NCBI GenBank assembly: GCA_947472635.1
Contig: CANJDY010000178.1
Coordinates: forward strand, 1-6,025
Reading direction: 5' to 3'
DNA from: Chitinophagaceae bacterium
GTDB taxonomy: Bacteria; Bacteroidota; Bacteroidia; Chitinophagales; Chitinophagaceae
DNA: 6,025 nt
Positions 1 through 5,957 of this stretch are shown piece after piece. The position numbers and the translations under genes are program-made. The number at the start of each line of letters is the position of its first letter. Within the stretch, counting starts at the first letter, position 1. The notes under the pieces are model-generated. The model did no database searches, was not told the DNA's origin, and was given only the letters and a program-made list of their open reading frames with translations.

Positions 1-207
1 AAACTTACTGATTTAAATGTAATACATGAGTGGAAGAGGTCGGCAATAATAAATCGGTAAATTGCAGCAATTTCCAACAATGAGCAAAATCAATTACGTG
101 TATTCACTAGGGTGAATAAATAGGCGCTGAGGAAAACTTTCTTTAAAACAATGTTGAATGGTAAATTCAGGATACTAACTGGTCAATTTTATTTTTAAAT
201 ATATAGT
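1..207. other. Non-coding or unresolved left flank upstream of bshA
   Basis: AT-rich stretch with no supportable gene. One plus-strand frame is open from the left edge to a TAA at 58-60 (19 codons) and could be the tail of an upstream gene, but it is too short to identify. One minus-strand frame runs open off the left edge without an ATG. I find no TAnnTTTG element on either strand here, so the bshA promoter is not located. The last 20 bases before the bshA ATG are almost entirely A and T, which is usual for Bacteroidota translation starts. Confidence 0.5.
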
Positions 208-1329
208 ATGAATATCGCAATTGTTTGTTACCCCACCTTTGGGGGAAGTGGAGTGCTGGCAACAGAATTGGGAAAAGCGCTAGCAGATAAAGGGCACCAG
301 ATTCACTTTATTACCTACCAACAACCTGTAAGGCTAAGTCATTTTCATGCCAATATTTTTTATCATGAGGTAAGAGTTCCCACCTATCCGCTATTTGACT
401 ACCCCCCCTATGAAACTGCCTTATCAAGTATGATGGTAGATGTGATTACCAACAATGATATTCAATTACTACATGTACACTATGCTATACCACATGCTTC
501 TGCGGCATATATAGCCAAACAAATTTTGGCCAAACAGGGCAAACACATTCCTGTAATAACCACTTTACACGGTACTGATATTACGCTGGTAGGCAGAGAC
601 AAAACCTACCGACCGGTTGTCACTTTTTCAATGAATGAGAGTGATATTTTAACAGCTGTATCAGACAACCTGAGAGCTGAAACCTACAAAAATTTTGATA
701 TAGAAAAAGACATTGAGGTGATCCATAACTTTGTTGATGTAACTCGTTTTAATAAAAAACCGATTGATGCTTTTAAAAAATTAATTGCACCCCACGGTGA
801 AAAAATAATCGTTCATGCCAGTAATTTCAGAAAAGTAAAGCGAGTGGAAGATGTGGTGAAGACTTTTTTACTAATCAATGAAAAAATACCTGCCAGATTG
901 TTATTACTTGGAGACGGGCCCGAGCGGTCCTTTATAGAGGCGGAAGCAAGAAAAAGTAGTGCATTTGACACCATTAAATTTTTAGGCAAACAGGAACAAA
1001 TGGAGGATATTTTACCCATTGCTGATCTTTTTTTACTAACGAGTGAATATGAAAGTTTTGGTCTAGCAGCACTAGAAGCATTAGCTGCAGAAGTACCAGT
1101 GATATCAACTAATGCGGGTGGGTTACCAGAAATCATTACTAATGGGGAATGTGGATTTATGAGCGATGTAGGAGATGTAGAAGATATGAGTAAAAATGCA
1201 TTATTCATTTTAAGGAATAAGGAAACCCATGATCGTTTTAAAGCAAACGCTTTGTTGCAGGCTAAAAGATTTGATATAGACAATATAGTTCCCCAATATG
1301 AAAAACTATACCAGCGATTGATTGGGTAA
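208..1329 (+). CDS. bshA: N-acetyl-alpha-D-glucosaminyl L-malate synthase BshA
   Basis: GT4-family, GT-B-fold glycosyltransferase catalysing the first step of bacillithiol synthesis: GlcNAc is moved from UDP-GlcNAc to L-malate, giving GlcNAc-malate, in the cytoplasm. The 373 residues match the usual BshA length (about 375) from end to end. Visible in the sequence are the N-terminal strand and glycine-rich loop CYPTFGGSGVLATELGKAL (7-25), the BshA-typical YPLFDYPPYE (60-69), LHVHYAIPHA (88-97), TTLHGTDITLVGRD (118-131), IHNFVDV (172-178), LLLLGDGPE (231-239) in the nucleotide-binding half, and the GT4 EX7E motif E282-SFGLAAL-E290. The run of BshA-specific motifs separates it from generic GT4 enzymes. 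No Shine-Dalgarno sequence precedes the ATG. The later enzymes BshB (deacetylase) and BshC (cysteine ligase) are not in this window. The gene is convergent with the envC-like gene, and the stop codons abut. The function is well supported by family similarity. Confidence 0.95.
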   Translation: MNIAIVCYPTFGGSGVLATELGKALADKGHQIHFITYQQPVRLSHFHANIFYHEVRVPTYPLFDYPPYETALSSMMVDVITNNDIQLLHVHYAIPHASAAYIAKQILAKQGKHIPVITTLHGTDITLVGRDKTYRPVVTFSMNESDILTAVSDNLRAETYKNFDIEKDIEVIHNFVDVTRFNKKPIDAFKKLIAPHGEKIIVHASNFRKVKRVEDVVKTFLLINEKIPARLLLLGDGPERSFIEAEARKSSAFDTIKFLGKQEQMEDILPIADLFLLTSEYESFGLAALEALAAEVPVISTNAGGLPEIITNGECGFMSDVGDVEDMSKNALFILRNKETHDRFKANALLQAKRFDIDNIVPQYEKLYQRLIG

Positions 1330-2670
1330 TTATTTACGCCTCAGCCATCCCTCTGGATTCAGGTTACTTTTTTCATTGCTAATAATCAGGTCAATTGACC
1401 CAATCCCCTCATCATTAGACGCCACTTTTCCTACCACCTGCCCAGTTTGAATGCTTTGACCACGGGTAAGGTGAACGCCTGATAAATTACTATAGGTGGT
1501 GAAATATGCGCCATGCTTAAGAATCACGACTTGCATATTTTCTATATTCGTGACAGAAGATACTTCTCCATCAAATAACGCTTTTACAGATGTCCCTATT
1601 TCACTACCGATGGTTATTCCTGGATTATCAACTGTAACCCCAATATCGAGCTTTTGAGGACCAAATCGCATAATCATATATCCTTTGTCTACCGGCCAAG
1701 GCAAGGCTCCCCGATTACTGATAAAATTTGCATTCAATTTAACTTCCGCATCACTTCCCAGCAAGACACTTTCCTGCCTAACACTAATGGGTAATGCCTT
1801 TTCAGGCTTTACTGAACCTGATTTTACAACTGCGTTGGCATTCCCTTTTTCAGCTATTGTCTTGTTTTTTTCAGCTGCTCGATCAGTAGCATCACGCCGT
1901 GATTTTTCTTCCATCGCTTTTGCCAACGCCTCCTTTCTTGCCATTTCCTGTGCCCTTTTAATTGCTGCTGCAATTGCATTACTCACTTTTTGCATTTGCT
2001 TTTTCTTAGCGGCAATCTGGTTATTCAATTCCTTTCCCTGCGCTTTTAAATTACTAACTATCTGATTTTTTTCCTGTTGCTGTGATTCTAGCACAGACAA
2101 CTCCTTGCTTTGTGTTTGTAACACTTCTCCTTTCTTTTTCTTATTTCCAGTCAGCTCATCAATCCGCTGGTTCAAGAGCACTTTCGTGCGCAAAATATTA
2201 TCACCCTGCATTTCCCGGTAATTCCGATAACTTTTTAAGTAGGTAATCCGCTTGATCGCATCATTGAAATTAGATGCAGAAAAAATAAAATTTAAAAAAT
2301 CTGAATTGCTTCGGTTTTTATAGGCATACAACATACTCTTTGCATACTCCTGTTTAAGCGTATCCAATAAAACTTGTAACTTATTTACATCCCGTTGAGA
2401 TTTATAAATCGTGTTATCCAATAAATGAATATCCTTGCTAATATTATCAATTACATTTTCCTGCAAATTCAACTTCCGATTAATAAGTGAAAGCTGGCCT
2501 AAACTTTCTTTCGTGTTTTTTTTATTTTTATCTAACAACTCCTGGGTTTGCTCGATTTCTTTTTTTAATTCCAGTCGCTGCTTTTCCAACTCCTGTTGTG
2601 CAGTAGACTGGGCCATTAAAGGACAACTAACAATAAAACTGAGCAGTAAGGAAAAAAAGATTTTAATCAT
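1330..2670 (-). CDS. EnvC-like murein hydrolase activator with degenerate LytM (M23) domain
   Basis: Exported 446-residue protein. Residues 1-20 form a signal sequence (MIK, then a hydrophobic run), cleaved either at PLMA/QSTAQ by signal peptidase I or at a possible lipobox IVSC (13-16). Residues about 22-115 and 160-270 are highly charged coiled coil rich in K, E and Q, followed by a low-complexity linker (about 270-320). The C-terminal LytM/M23 fold begins at LPWPV (323-327) and contains MRFGPQ (334-339), ALFDGEV (364-370), VVILKHG (381-387), a TYSNLS stretch (392-397) and GQVVGKV (410-416). The metallopeptidase zinc ligands are missing: Asn349 and Thr353 stand where active enzymes have the first His and Asp, Asn395 replaces a His, and Ser425-Ile-Asp427 replaces HxH. 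E. coli EnvC also lacks these ligands and activates the amidases AmiA and AmiB, so an activator role at septation is the best inference. The gene follows the DUF4292-like gene by 115 bp, with a possible promoter of its own. Confidence 0.88.
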   Translation of the reverse strand: MIKIFFSLLLSFIVSCPLMAQSTAQQELEKQRLELKKEIEQTQELLDKNKKNTKESLGQLSLINRKLNLQENVIDNISKDIHLLDNTIYKSQRDVNKLQVLLDTLKQEYAKSMLYAYKNRSNSDFLNFIFSASNFNDAIKRITYLKSYRNYREMQGDNILRTKVLLNQRIDELTGNKKKKGEVLQTQSKELSVLESQQQEKNQIVSNLKAQGKELNNQIAAKKKQMQKVSNAIAAAIKRAQEMARKEALAKAMEEKSRRDATDRAAEKNKTIAEKGNANAVVKSGSVKPEKALPISVRQESVLLGSDAEVKLNANFISNRGALPWPVDKGYMIMRFGPQKLDIGVTVDNPGITIGSEIGTSVKALFDGEVSSVTNIENMQVVILKHGAYFTTYSNLSGVHLTRGQSIQTGQVVGKVASNDEGIGSIDLIISNEKSNLNPEGWLRRK

Positions 2671-2691
2671 GTGCTGATTTTACAGGAATAA

Positions 2692-2699
2692 CAAAAATA
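2692..2699 (-). promoter_or_regulatory. Possible -7 element (TATTTTTG) for the envC-like gene
   Basis: On the minus strand TATTTTTG matches the Bacteroidota primary-sigma -7 consensus TAnnTTTG at all fixed positions. It lies 21 bases upstream of the ATG, which would give a short leader of about 15 bases. No TTG is found at the expected 19-20 base spacing upstream (the nearest is 25 bases away), and the region is T-rich, so a chance match is quite possible. If real, envC has its own promoter in addition to readthrough from the lipoprotein gene. Confidence 0.35.
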
Positions 2700-2785
2700 C
2701 AATAGTTTGCTGGAGATCTTGCTGCAATGGTTTTACAAAAACAACACCCAACGGTAACCATAAAATAATGAACTAAATCCCCCAT

Positions 2786-3628
2786 TTACCTGCGGGTATA
2801 ATTGGCGGGTATATTAAAAATAATCGAAAGCTCTTTATTAAAATCATACTGCTTGTAATTAAGTTGGATATCCAATTTATTTTTTTCGGAAACGGTAATT
2901 TCACGATAGGTCGAAAAATTTACACCGTTATTGATTTCGTAATTGCCATAAGTAATATCAGCGGTTCTATTTCGTACAATATTTATATCATCTAGTTTAC
3001 TATGAGTTAACAAATGATCTACCTTACTCAATGTTAGCAAGTGCTTGAAATATTGGCCGAGTGTTGCCAATAATATTTTTGATTCGGTTTCCTTGTATGA
3101 CAACACACTGTCATCTAAATAAATGGGATTACCCACTAATAAATTTTGAAGCGCCTTTAAATCGAAAGGTATTTCTGTAAGCTCCTGTAAAAAGTCCAAT
3201 GACCGAGACTTTACCTCCTTATTAATTTTATCCAAAACAAAAACGCTGTCTTTGTTGATTAAGATCCTAAATGCCTCCACATTAAAAACGGTAGCATAAC
3301 CCGAGATCCAAATCAGACTATCTTTCAAAATTCGCACATAGGCTGTGATATTGGGCTGCTTCCCTTTTGCATCTTCATACTCTACCTTAATTTTTGCAGA
3401 AAATGTCTTAAAAATAATTTGCTTTTCATGTACCTCCCTTAACGCATTTTTGATTACCAAGATTGAATCTTCATTGACAGGTTGGGTAATATTGATGGAC
3501 GTGCTGTCTTTTTTATCAACCGCTACCTGTATTTTTTTTGCAGTCTTGCAACCCACTGAAGTGAATACAACGAGTAAGGCAAAAAAAACGAAGACGAAAT
3601 AACTGCTACTATTAAAAGGAGATCTCAT
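2786..3628 (-). CDS. DUF4292-like envelope lipoprotein, function unknown
   Basis: 280-residue predicted lipoprotein. A hydrophobic signal (about 10-22) ends in the lipobox-like TSVGC with Cys27 as the predicted acylation site. The residues after it are basic (CKTAKK), with no acidic surface-export signal. The rest is soluble and beta-rich in pattern. The stretch TAYVRILKDSLIWISGYATV (95-114) followed by VEAFRILINKDSVFVLDKINKE (117-138) and a helical LQNLLVGNP segment (160-168) resembles the Bacteroidota DUF4292 family, whose proportions recall LolA/LolB-type lipoprotein carriers; that structural link is inference. Residues 196-213 contain an imperfect tandem repeat, HLLTLSKVD then HLLTHSKLD. 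The start lies 15 bp after the dut stop, so the two are probably co-transcribed, and the envC-like gene follows by 115 bp. From memory, DUF4292 genes often lie just upstream of envC-like genes in Bacteroidota, which suggests a shared envelope role. No biochemical function can be assigned. Confidence 0.8.
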   Translation of the reverse strand: MRSPFNSSSYFVFVFFALLVVFTSVGCKTAKKIQVAVDKKDSTSINITQPVNEDSILVIKNALREVHEKQIIFKTFSAKIKVEYEDAKGKQPNITAYVRILKDSLIWISGYATVFNVEAFRILINKDSVFVLDKINKEVKSRSLDFLQELTEIPFDLKALQNLLVGNPIYLDDSVLSYKETESKILLATLGQYFKHLLTLSKVDHLLTHSKLDDINIVRNRTADITYGNYEINNGVNFSTYREITVSEKNKLDIQLNYKQYDFNKELSIIFNIPANYTRR

Positions 3629-3643
3629 TTTCTAATTCGCTAT

Positions 3644-4099
3644 TTATTTTTTTCCAGTATGACCAAATCCACCTTCTCCCCTTTGGGTAGTATTAATTTC
3701 CTGCACCAAAATCAAATGGGCTTTATCTACTGAGCTGATAATCATTTGTGCAATCCTGTCTCCATGTGACAAAACTTGGGGTTCATTGCTCAGGTTAATC
3801 AATATTACCTTCAGCTCTCCCCTATAATCACTATCGATGGTGCCTGGGGAATTAAGGCAGGTAATCCCTTGCTTAATTGCCAATCCACTTCTGGGCCTAA
3901 CCTGTGCTTCATATCCATTGGGCAGTTCAAGGAATAATCCGGTAGGTATCAGCATCCTTTCTAAAGATTGCAAAGTTACCGGTTGATCCAAATTAGCCCT
4001 TAGGTCCATCCCAGCAGAACCTTCTGTTGCATAGGCTGGTAATTCATTGGAAGATTTGTTAATGATGTTTACAGATATTGTATTCATGTGGTGTTTCAT
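3644..4099 (-). CDS. dut: Deoxyuridine 5'-triphosphate nucleotidohydrolase (dUTPase)
   Basis: Hydrolyses dUTP to dUMP and pyrophosphate, keeping uracil out of DNA and supplying dUMP for thymidylate synthesis; the family works as a cytoplasmic trimer with Mg2+. The 151 residues carry all five motifs of the trimeric family in order: motif 1 AGMDLRA (29-35), motif 2 RPRSGLAIK (68-76), motif 3 GTIDSDYRGELKV (86-98), motif 4 GDRIAQMII (113-121) and motif 5 RGEGGFGHTG (140-149). By analogy with E. coli, Asp89 is the catalytic base and Tyr92 discriminates against ribose; Phe145 is the stacking aromatic of the mobile C-terminal arm. The C-terminal arm is therefore complete. An alternative start at Met5 (4087) would remove four residues (MKHH) and is equally typical of family N-termini. 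A Shine-Dalgarno-like AGAGGTGA (4122-4115) sits 15 bases before the first ATG, farther than usual. A possible promoter and a palindrome lie upstream. Confidence 0.96.
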   Translation of the reverse strand: MKHHMNTISVNIINKSSNELPAYATEGSAGMDLRANLDQPVTLQSLERMLIPTGLFLELPNGYEAQVRPRSGLAIKQGITCLNSPGTIDSDYRGELKVILINLSNEPQVLSHGDRIAQMIISSVDKAHLILVQEINTTQRGEGGFGHTGKK

Positions 4100-4123
4100 T
4101 TTATATTTTGGTGGTCACCTCTA

Positions 4124-4141
4124 ATCCGATAGCTATCGAAT
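4124..4141 (-). repeat. Palindrome/hairpin in the dut leader
   Basis: The 12-base core CGATAGCTATCG (4127-4138) is a perfect palindrome. On the minus-strand RNA it extends to ATTCGATAGCTATCGGAT, which can pair as a 7-bp stem (one G-U wobble) around an AGCT loop. On the plus strand the same position is a C-A mismatch, so the structure favours the dut transcript. A second perfect inverted repeat, GAATC-TGT-GATTC (4138-4150), overlaps one arm, so the two stems exclude each other. The hairpin sits 1 base upstream of the SD-like AGAGGTGA. It could be an RNA element, a protein-binding operator, or chance; nothing in the sequence decides. Confidence 0.45.
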
Positions 4142-4176
4142 CTGTGATTCAATAGTTTTATCAAAATCACTAGCCG

Positions 4177-4184
4177 CAAAGGTA
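4177..4184 (-). promoter_or_regulatory. Possible -7 element (TACCTTTG) for dut and the DUF4292-like gene
   Basis: On the minus strand TACCTTTG is a full match to TAnnTTTG. It lies in the 130-bp gap between ispF and dut and would give a leader of roughly 70 bases containing the palindrome at 4124-4141. The region 17-25 bases upstream is A-rich with only an ATG in place of the -33 TTG, so the upstream box is poor. Its position in the widest gap of the minus-strand cluster supports it; this would be the promoter of the dut-DUF4292 pair. Confidence 0.42.
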
Positions 4185-4229
4185 ATGAGTTTACAGTTTT
4201 TCATTTTTTGTTTTTTAATCTATTCAACC

Positions 4230-4709
4230 CTATTTCTTCATTAACAAAATAGATGCATAGGCTACCAATCCTTCCTCCCTTCCCACAAAGCCCAATTTTT
4301 CAGTAGTAGTGGCCTTAATTGATACATCCGTATTTTGCAATGATAGAATGGACGCTATTACCGCTTGCATTTGCGGAACATACTCCTTTATTTTGGGTGC
4401 TTGCAAACATAAAGTGCTATCAATATTTACAATGGTATAGCCGGCATTTTGAATGAGTTCAAAGCTTTTTCGCAATAATATTTTACTATCTATATTTTTC
4501 AGCGATTCGTCCGTATCAGGAAAATGTACCCCGATATCCCCCAAACAGGCTGCACCCAACATTGCATCACATATGGCATGCAACAATACATCCGCATCAC
4601 TATGGCCAAGGGCTCCCTTGGGATGATCAATTTTAACGCCGCCTAGCCAAAATTCCCGATCGGTTACCAATTGATGAAAATCAATACCAAACCCTATTCT
4701 CAAACTCAT
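4230..4709 (-). CDS. ispF: 2-C-methyl-D-erythritol 2,4-cyclodiphosphate synthase
   Basis: Converts 4-diphosphocytidyl-2-C-methyl-D-erythritol 2-phosphate to 2-C-methyl-D-erythritol 2,4-cyclodiphosphate with release of CMP, the fifth step of the MEP isoprenoid pathway; family members are cytoplasmic trimers with Zn2+ and a second divalent metal. The 159 residues are full length and collinear with E. coli IspF. The zinc ligands are Asp10 and His12 (GFGIDFH, 6-12) and His44 (LLHAICDA, 42-49). Further family signatures are the flexible-loop GALGHSDAD (32-40), LGDIG..FPDTD (56-67), APKIKEYVPQM (104-114), KATTTEKLGF (132-141) and GREEG (143-147). The gene lies downstream of porV but is separated from it by a clear terminator, so it likely has its own promoter. 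There is no hairpin after its TAG stop, so transcripts may run into dut. No ispD is visible here. Nothing looks damaged. Confidence 0.96.
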   Translation of the reverse strand: MSLRIGFGIDFHQLVTDREFWLGGVKIDHPKGALGHSDADVLLHAICDAMLGAACLGDIGVHFPDTDESLKNIDSKILLRKSFELIQNAGYTIVNIDSTLCLQAPKIKEYVPQMQAVIASILSLQNTDVSIKATTTEKLGFVGREEGLVAYASILLMKK

Positions 4710-4731
4710 GTTATTTATGATTGATTAATGC

Positions 4732-4739
4732 CGAAGGTA
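4732..4739 (-). promoter_or_regulatory. Possible -7 element (TACCTTCG) for ispF
   Basis: On the minus strand TACCTTCG differs from TAnnTTTG at one position. It ends 22 bases from the ispF ATG, a spacing close to that of the candidate before envC. It lies just downstream of the porV terminator, where a new promoter would be expected. No -33 TTG is visible, because the upstream sequence is the terminator T-tract. Weak on sequence alone. Confidence 0.28.
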
Positions 4740-4748
4740 CGTTAGTTT

Positions 4749-4785
4749 AAAAATAAAAAAGCGTCCCGACATAAATCGGAACGCT
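4749..4785 (-). terminator. Rho-independent terminator of porV
   Basis: Reading the minus strand, a 10-bp stem AGCGTTCCGA / TCGGGACGCT (arms 4785-4776 and 4769-4760) with a 6-base loop is followed at once by TTTTTATTTTT (4759-4749). The sixth stem pair is G-U in the minus-strand RNA but would be C-A in the plus-strand RNA, so the stem is best in the porV direction. It begins 23 bases after the porV TAG stop. This is the only convincing intrinsic terminator in the window and it separates porV from ispF. Confidence 0.82.
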
Positions 4786-4808
4786 ATTTTTAGTAAAATA
4801 TTTTAAAA

Positions 4809-5957
4809 CTACTTTTTGCCTTCAGCAAAATCAAAAACTAAGCTAAAGCGAACTGTATTGGACAATGGATTGCGACTAACACCCGATCCAGAAGGTAAGA
4901 GGTAAGAGAAATTTAGTCCGTAGGTGCTATATTTTAAACCTGCGCCCAACGTGAAATATTTTCTGTTTCCTTTGGTAGGATTTTCATAAAAATATCCTGC
5001 ACGCAAAGCAAACTGGTTATTATACCAGTACTCTGCTCCTAAGGAAGCCTGGAATTCTTTCAACTCTTCAGAGAATCCACCGGGAGCATCTCCAAATGAA
5101 CTAAACCAGCTACTTACAACACCTTTACTACGATAGCTCACCAAACCGGCACTATCACCCACTAAAGGAGGTGTAGGTACTAATAATTTATGAATATCCA
5201 ATCCGAAAGTTATTTTATTAGTAGGGTCAATTGCCTTCGTATAGGCAATTCCCAGCCCTAGGTTAGCAGGAATAAAATCCTTTTGATTGGCATCACTGGT
5301 GTAGGAAATCTTAGAGCCTAAATTACTCAAAGTTACTCCATAGTTAAGACCAGAACCGCTAGCTCCAATCCCAGAATGAAACAAACTTAAATCAGCTGCA
5401 ACCGATGATCCTGCTTTGTAAGCTACTCCATTGATCGTTCCACTGGCTAAATTTGAGTTGATATACCGTAGGGCTATTCCCAAAGATAAATTGCTAGATA
5501 ATTTCCTTGAATAACCAGCATCAAATGCAAATTCACGGGGACGATAAGAACTCAAATCATTTCCGAGATTGTCTGTAAATTGGATGCTGCCCAAACTAAA
5601 ATACCGCAAAGAACTGGAAATGGCCTGGTCATCATCAATTTTCAAAAATCCTGACAAGGAAGCAAGGTAAACGTCATTTAACCCGAGGTCCTTTAACCAG
5701 GGTGTATAAGTAACTGAAATTCCGCCTTTACTGGTATTAAATGGAGTTTTTGCTAAATTCCAAAATGCAGCATTTGCATCGGGAGTAGTAGCTATTCCCA
5801 CGTCGCCCATACCGCCACTACGGGCATCTGGTGAAATTCTTAAGAAAGGAACTGCAGAGGTAACTACATTGATGGTAGGATCCTGCGCTTGAACAATACT
5901 AGTGGCACTTACTAGTAAGATAACTAACCCTGTTAGTTTGACTATAGCCTTTTTCAT
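4809..5957 (-). CDS. porV: Type IX secretion system outer membrane protein PorV (LptO)
   Basis: Outer-membrane beta-barrel of the FadL-like group that, in known type IX systems, collects cargo from the SprA/Sov translocon by its C-terminal signal domain and delivers it to the sortase PorU. The 382 residues start with a signal peptide (MKKAIVKLTGLVILLVSATS, then IVQA), probably cleaved after Ala24 (VQA/QDP). The PorV hallmark FLRISPDARSGGMGDVGIAT follows at 38-57, then alternating amphipathic strands to the end. Further PorV-like features are FWNLAKTPF (65-73), YTPWLKDLGLNDVYL (84-98), the SFGDAPGGFSEELKEFQASL stretch (287-306), LRAGYFYENPTKGNRKYFTLG (318-338) and a C-terminal strand TVRFSLVFDF (368-377). 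A partner porU often lies upstream of porV in Bacteroidota and may lie beyond the right edge. A strong terminator follows the gene. Presence of PorV implies a type IX system elsewhere in the genome. Confidence 0.95.
   Translation of the reverse strand: MKKAIVKLTGLVILLVSATSIVQAQDPTINVVTSAVPFLRISPDARSGGMGDVGIATTPDANAAFWNLAKTPFNTSKGGISVTYTPWLKDLGLNDVYLASLSGFLKIDDDQAISSSLRYFSLGSIQFTDNLGNDLSSYRPREFAFDAGYSRKLSSNLSLGIALRYINSNLASGTINGVAYKAGSSVAADLSLFHSGIGASGSGLNYGVTLSNLGSKISYTSDANQKDFIPANLGLGIAYTKAIDPTNKITFGLDIHKLLVPTPPLVGDSAGLVSYRSKGVVSSWFSSFGDAPGGFSEELKEFQASLGAEYWYNNQFALRAGYFYENPTKGNRKYFTLGAGLKYSTYGLNFSYLLPSGSGVSRNPLSNTVRFSLVFDFAEGKK

Noticed and set aside
1..60. 19-codon open frame running in from the left edge to a TAA
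   Set aside because: Too short and without a recognisable motif; it may be the end of a gene outside the window or chance.
813..1283. 156-codon open frame antisense to bshA on the minus strand
   Set aside because: It lies wholly inside a well-recognised bshA, its translation shows no family motif, and its composition is that expected of a reverse-frame shadow.
1685..2677. Two open frames on the plus strand (1685-2065 and 2435-2677) opposite the envC-like gene
   Set aside because: The translations are rich in S, F and L, as expected from the complement of K/E/Q-rich coiled-coil codons, and no family is recognisable. The envC-like frame explains the region.
2727..2761. ATGGTT/AACCAT inverted repeat downstream of the DUF4292-like gene, considered as a terminator
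   Set aside because: The stem is only 6 bp with a loop of more than 20 bases, and no T-tract follows on the minus strand.
3345..3602. 85-codon open frame on the plus strand opposite the DUF4292-like gene
   Set aside because: It is fully contained in a supported gene and has no recognisable features.
4133..4204. 23-codon open frame on the minus strand (begins MKNCKLITFAASDFDK) in the ispF-dut gap
   Set aside because: It overlaps the TACCTTTG promoter candidate, so its start would be missing from a transcript made there. It is short enough to occur by chance and matches nothing I know; conservation in relatives would be needed.
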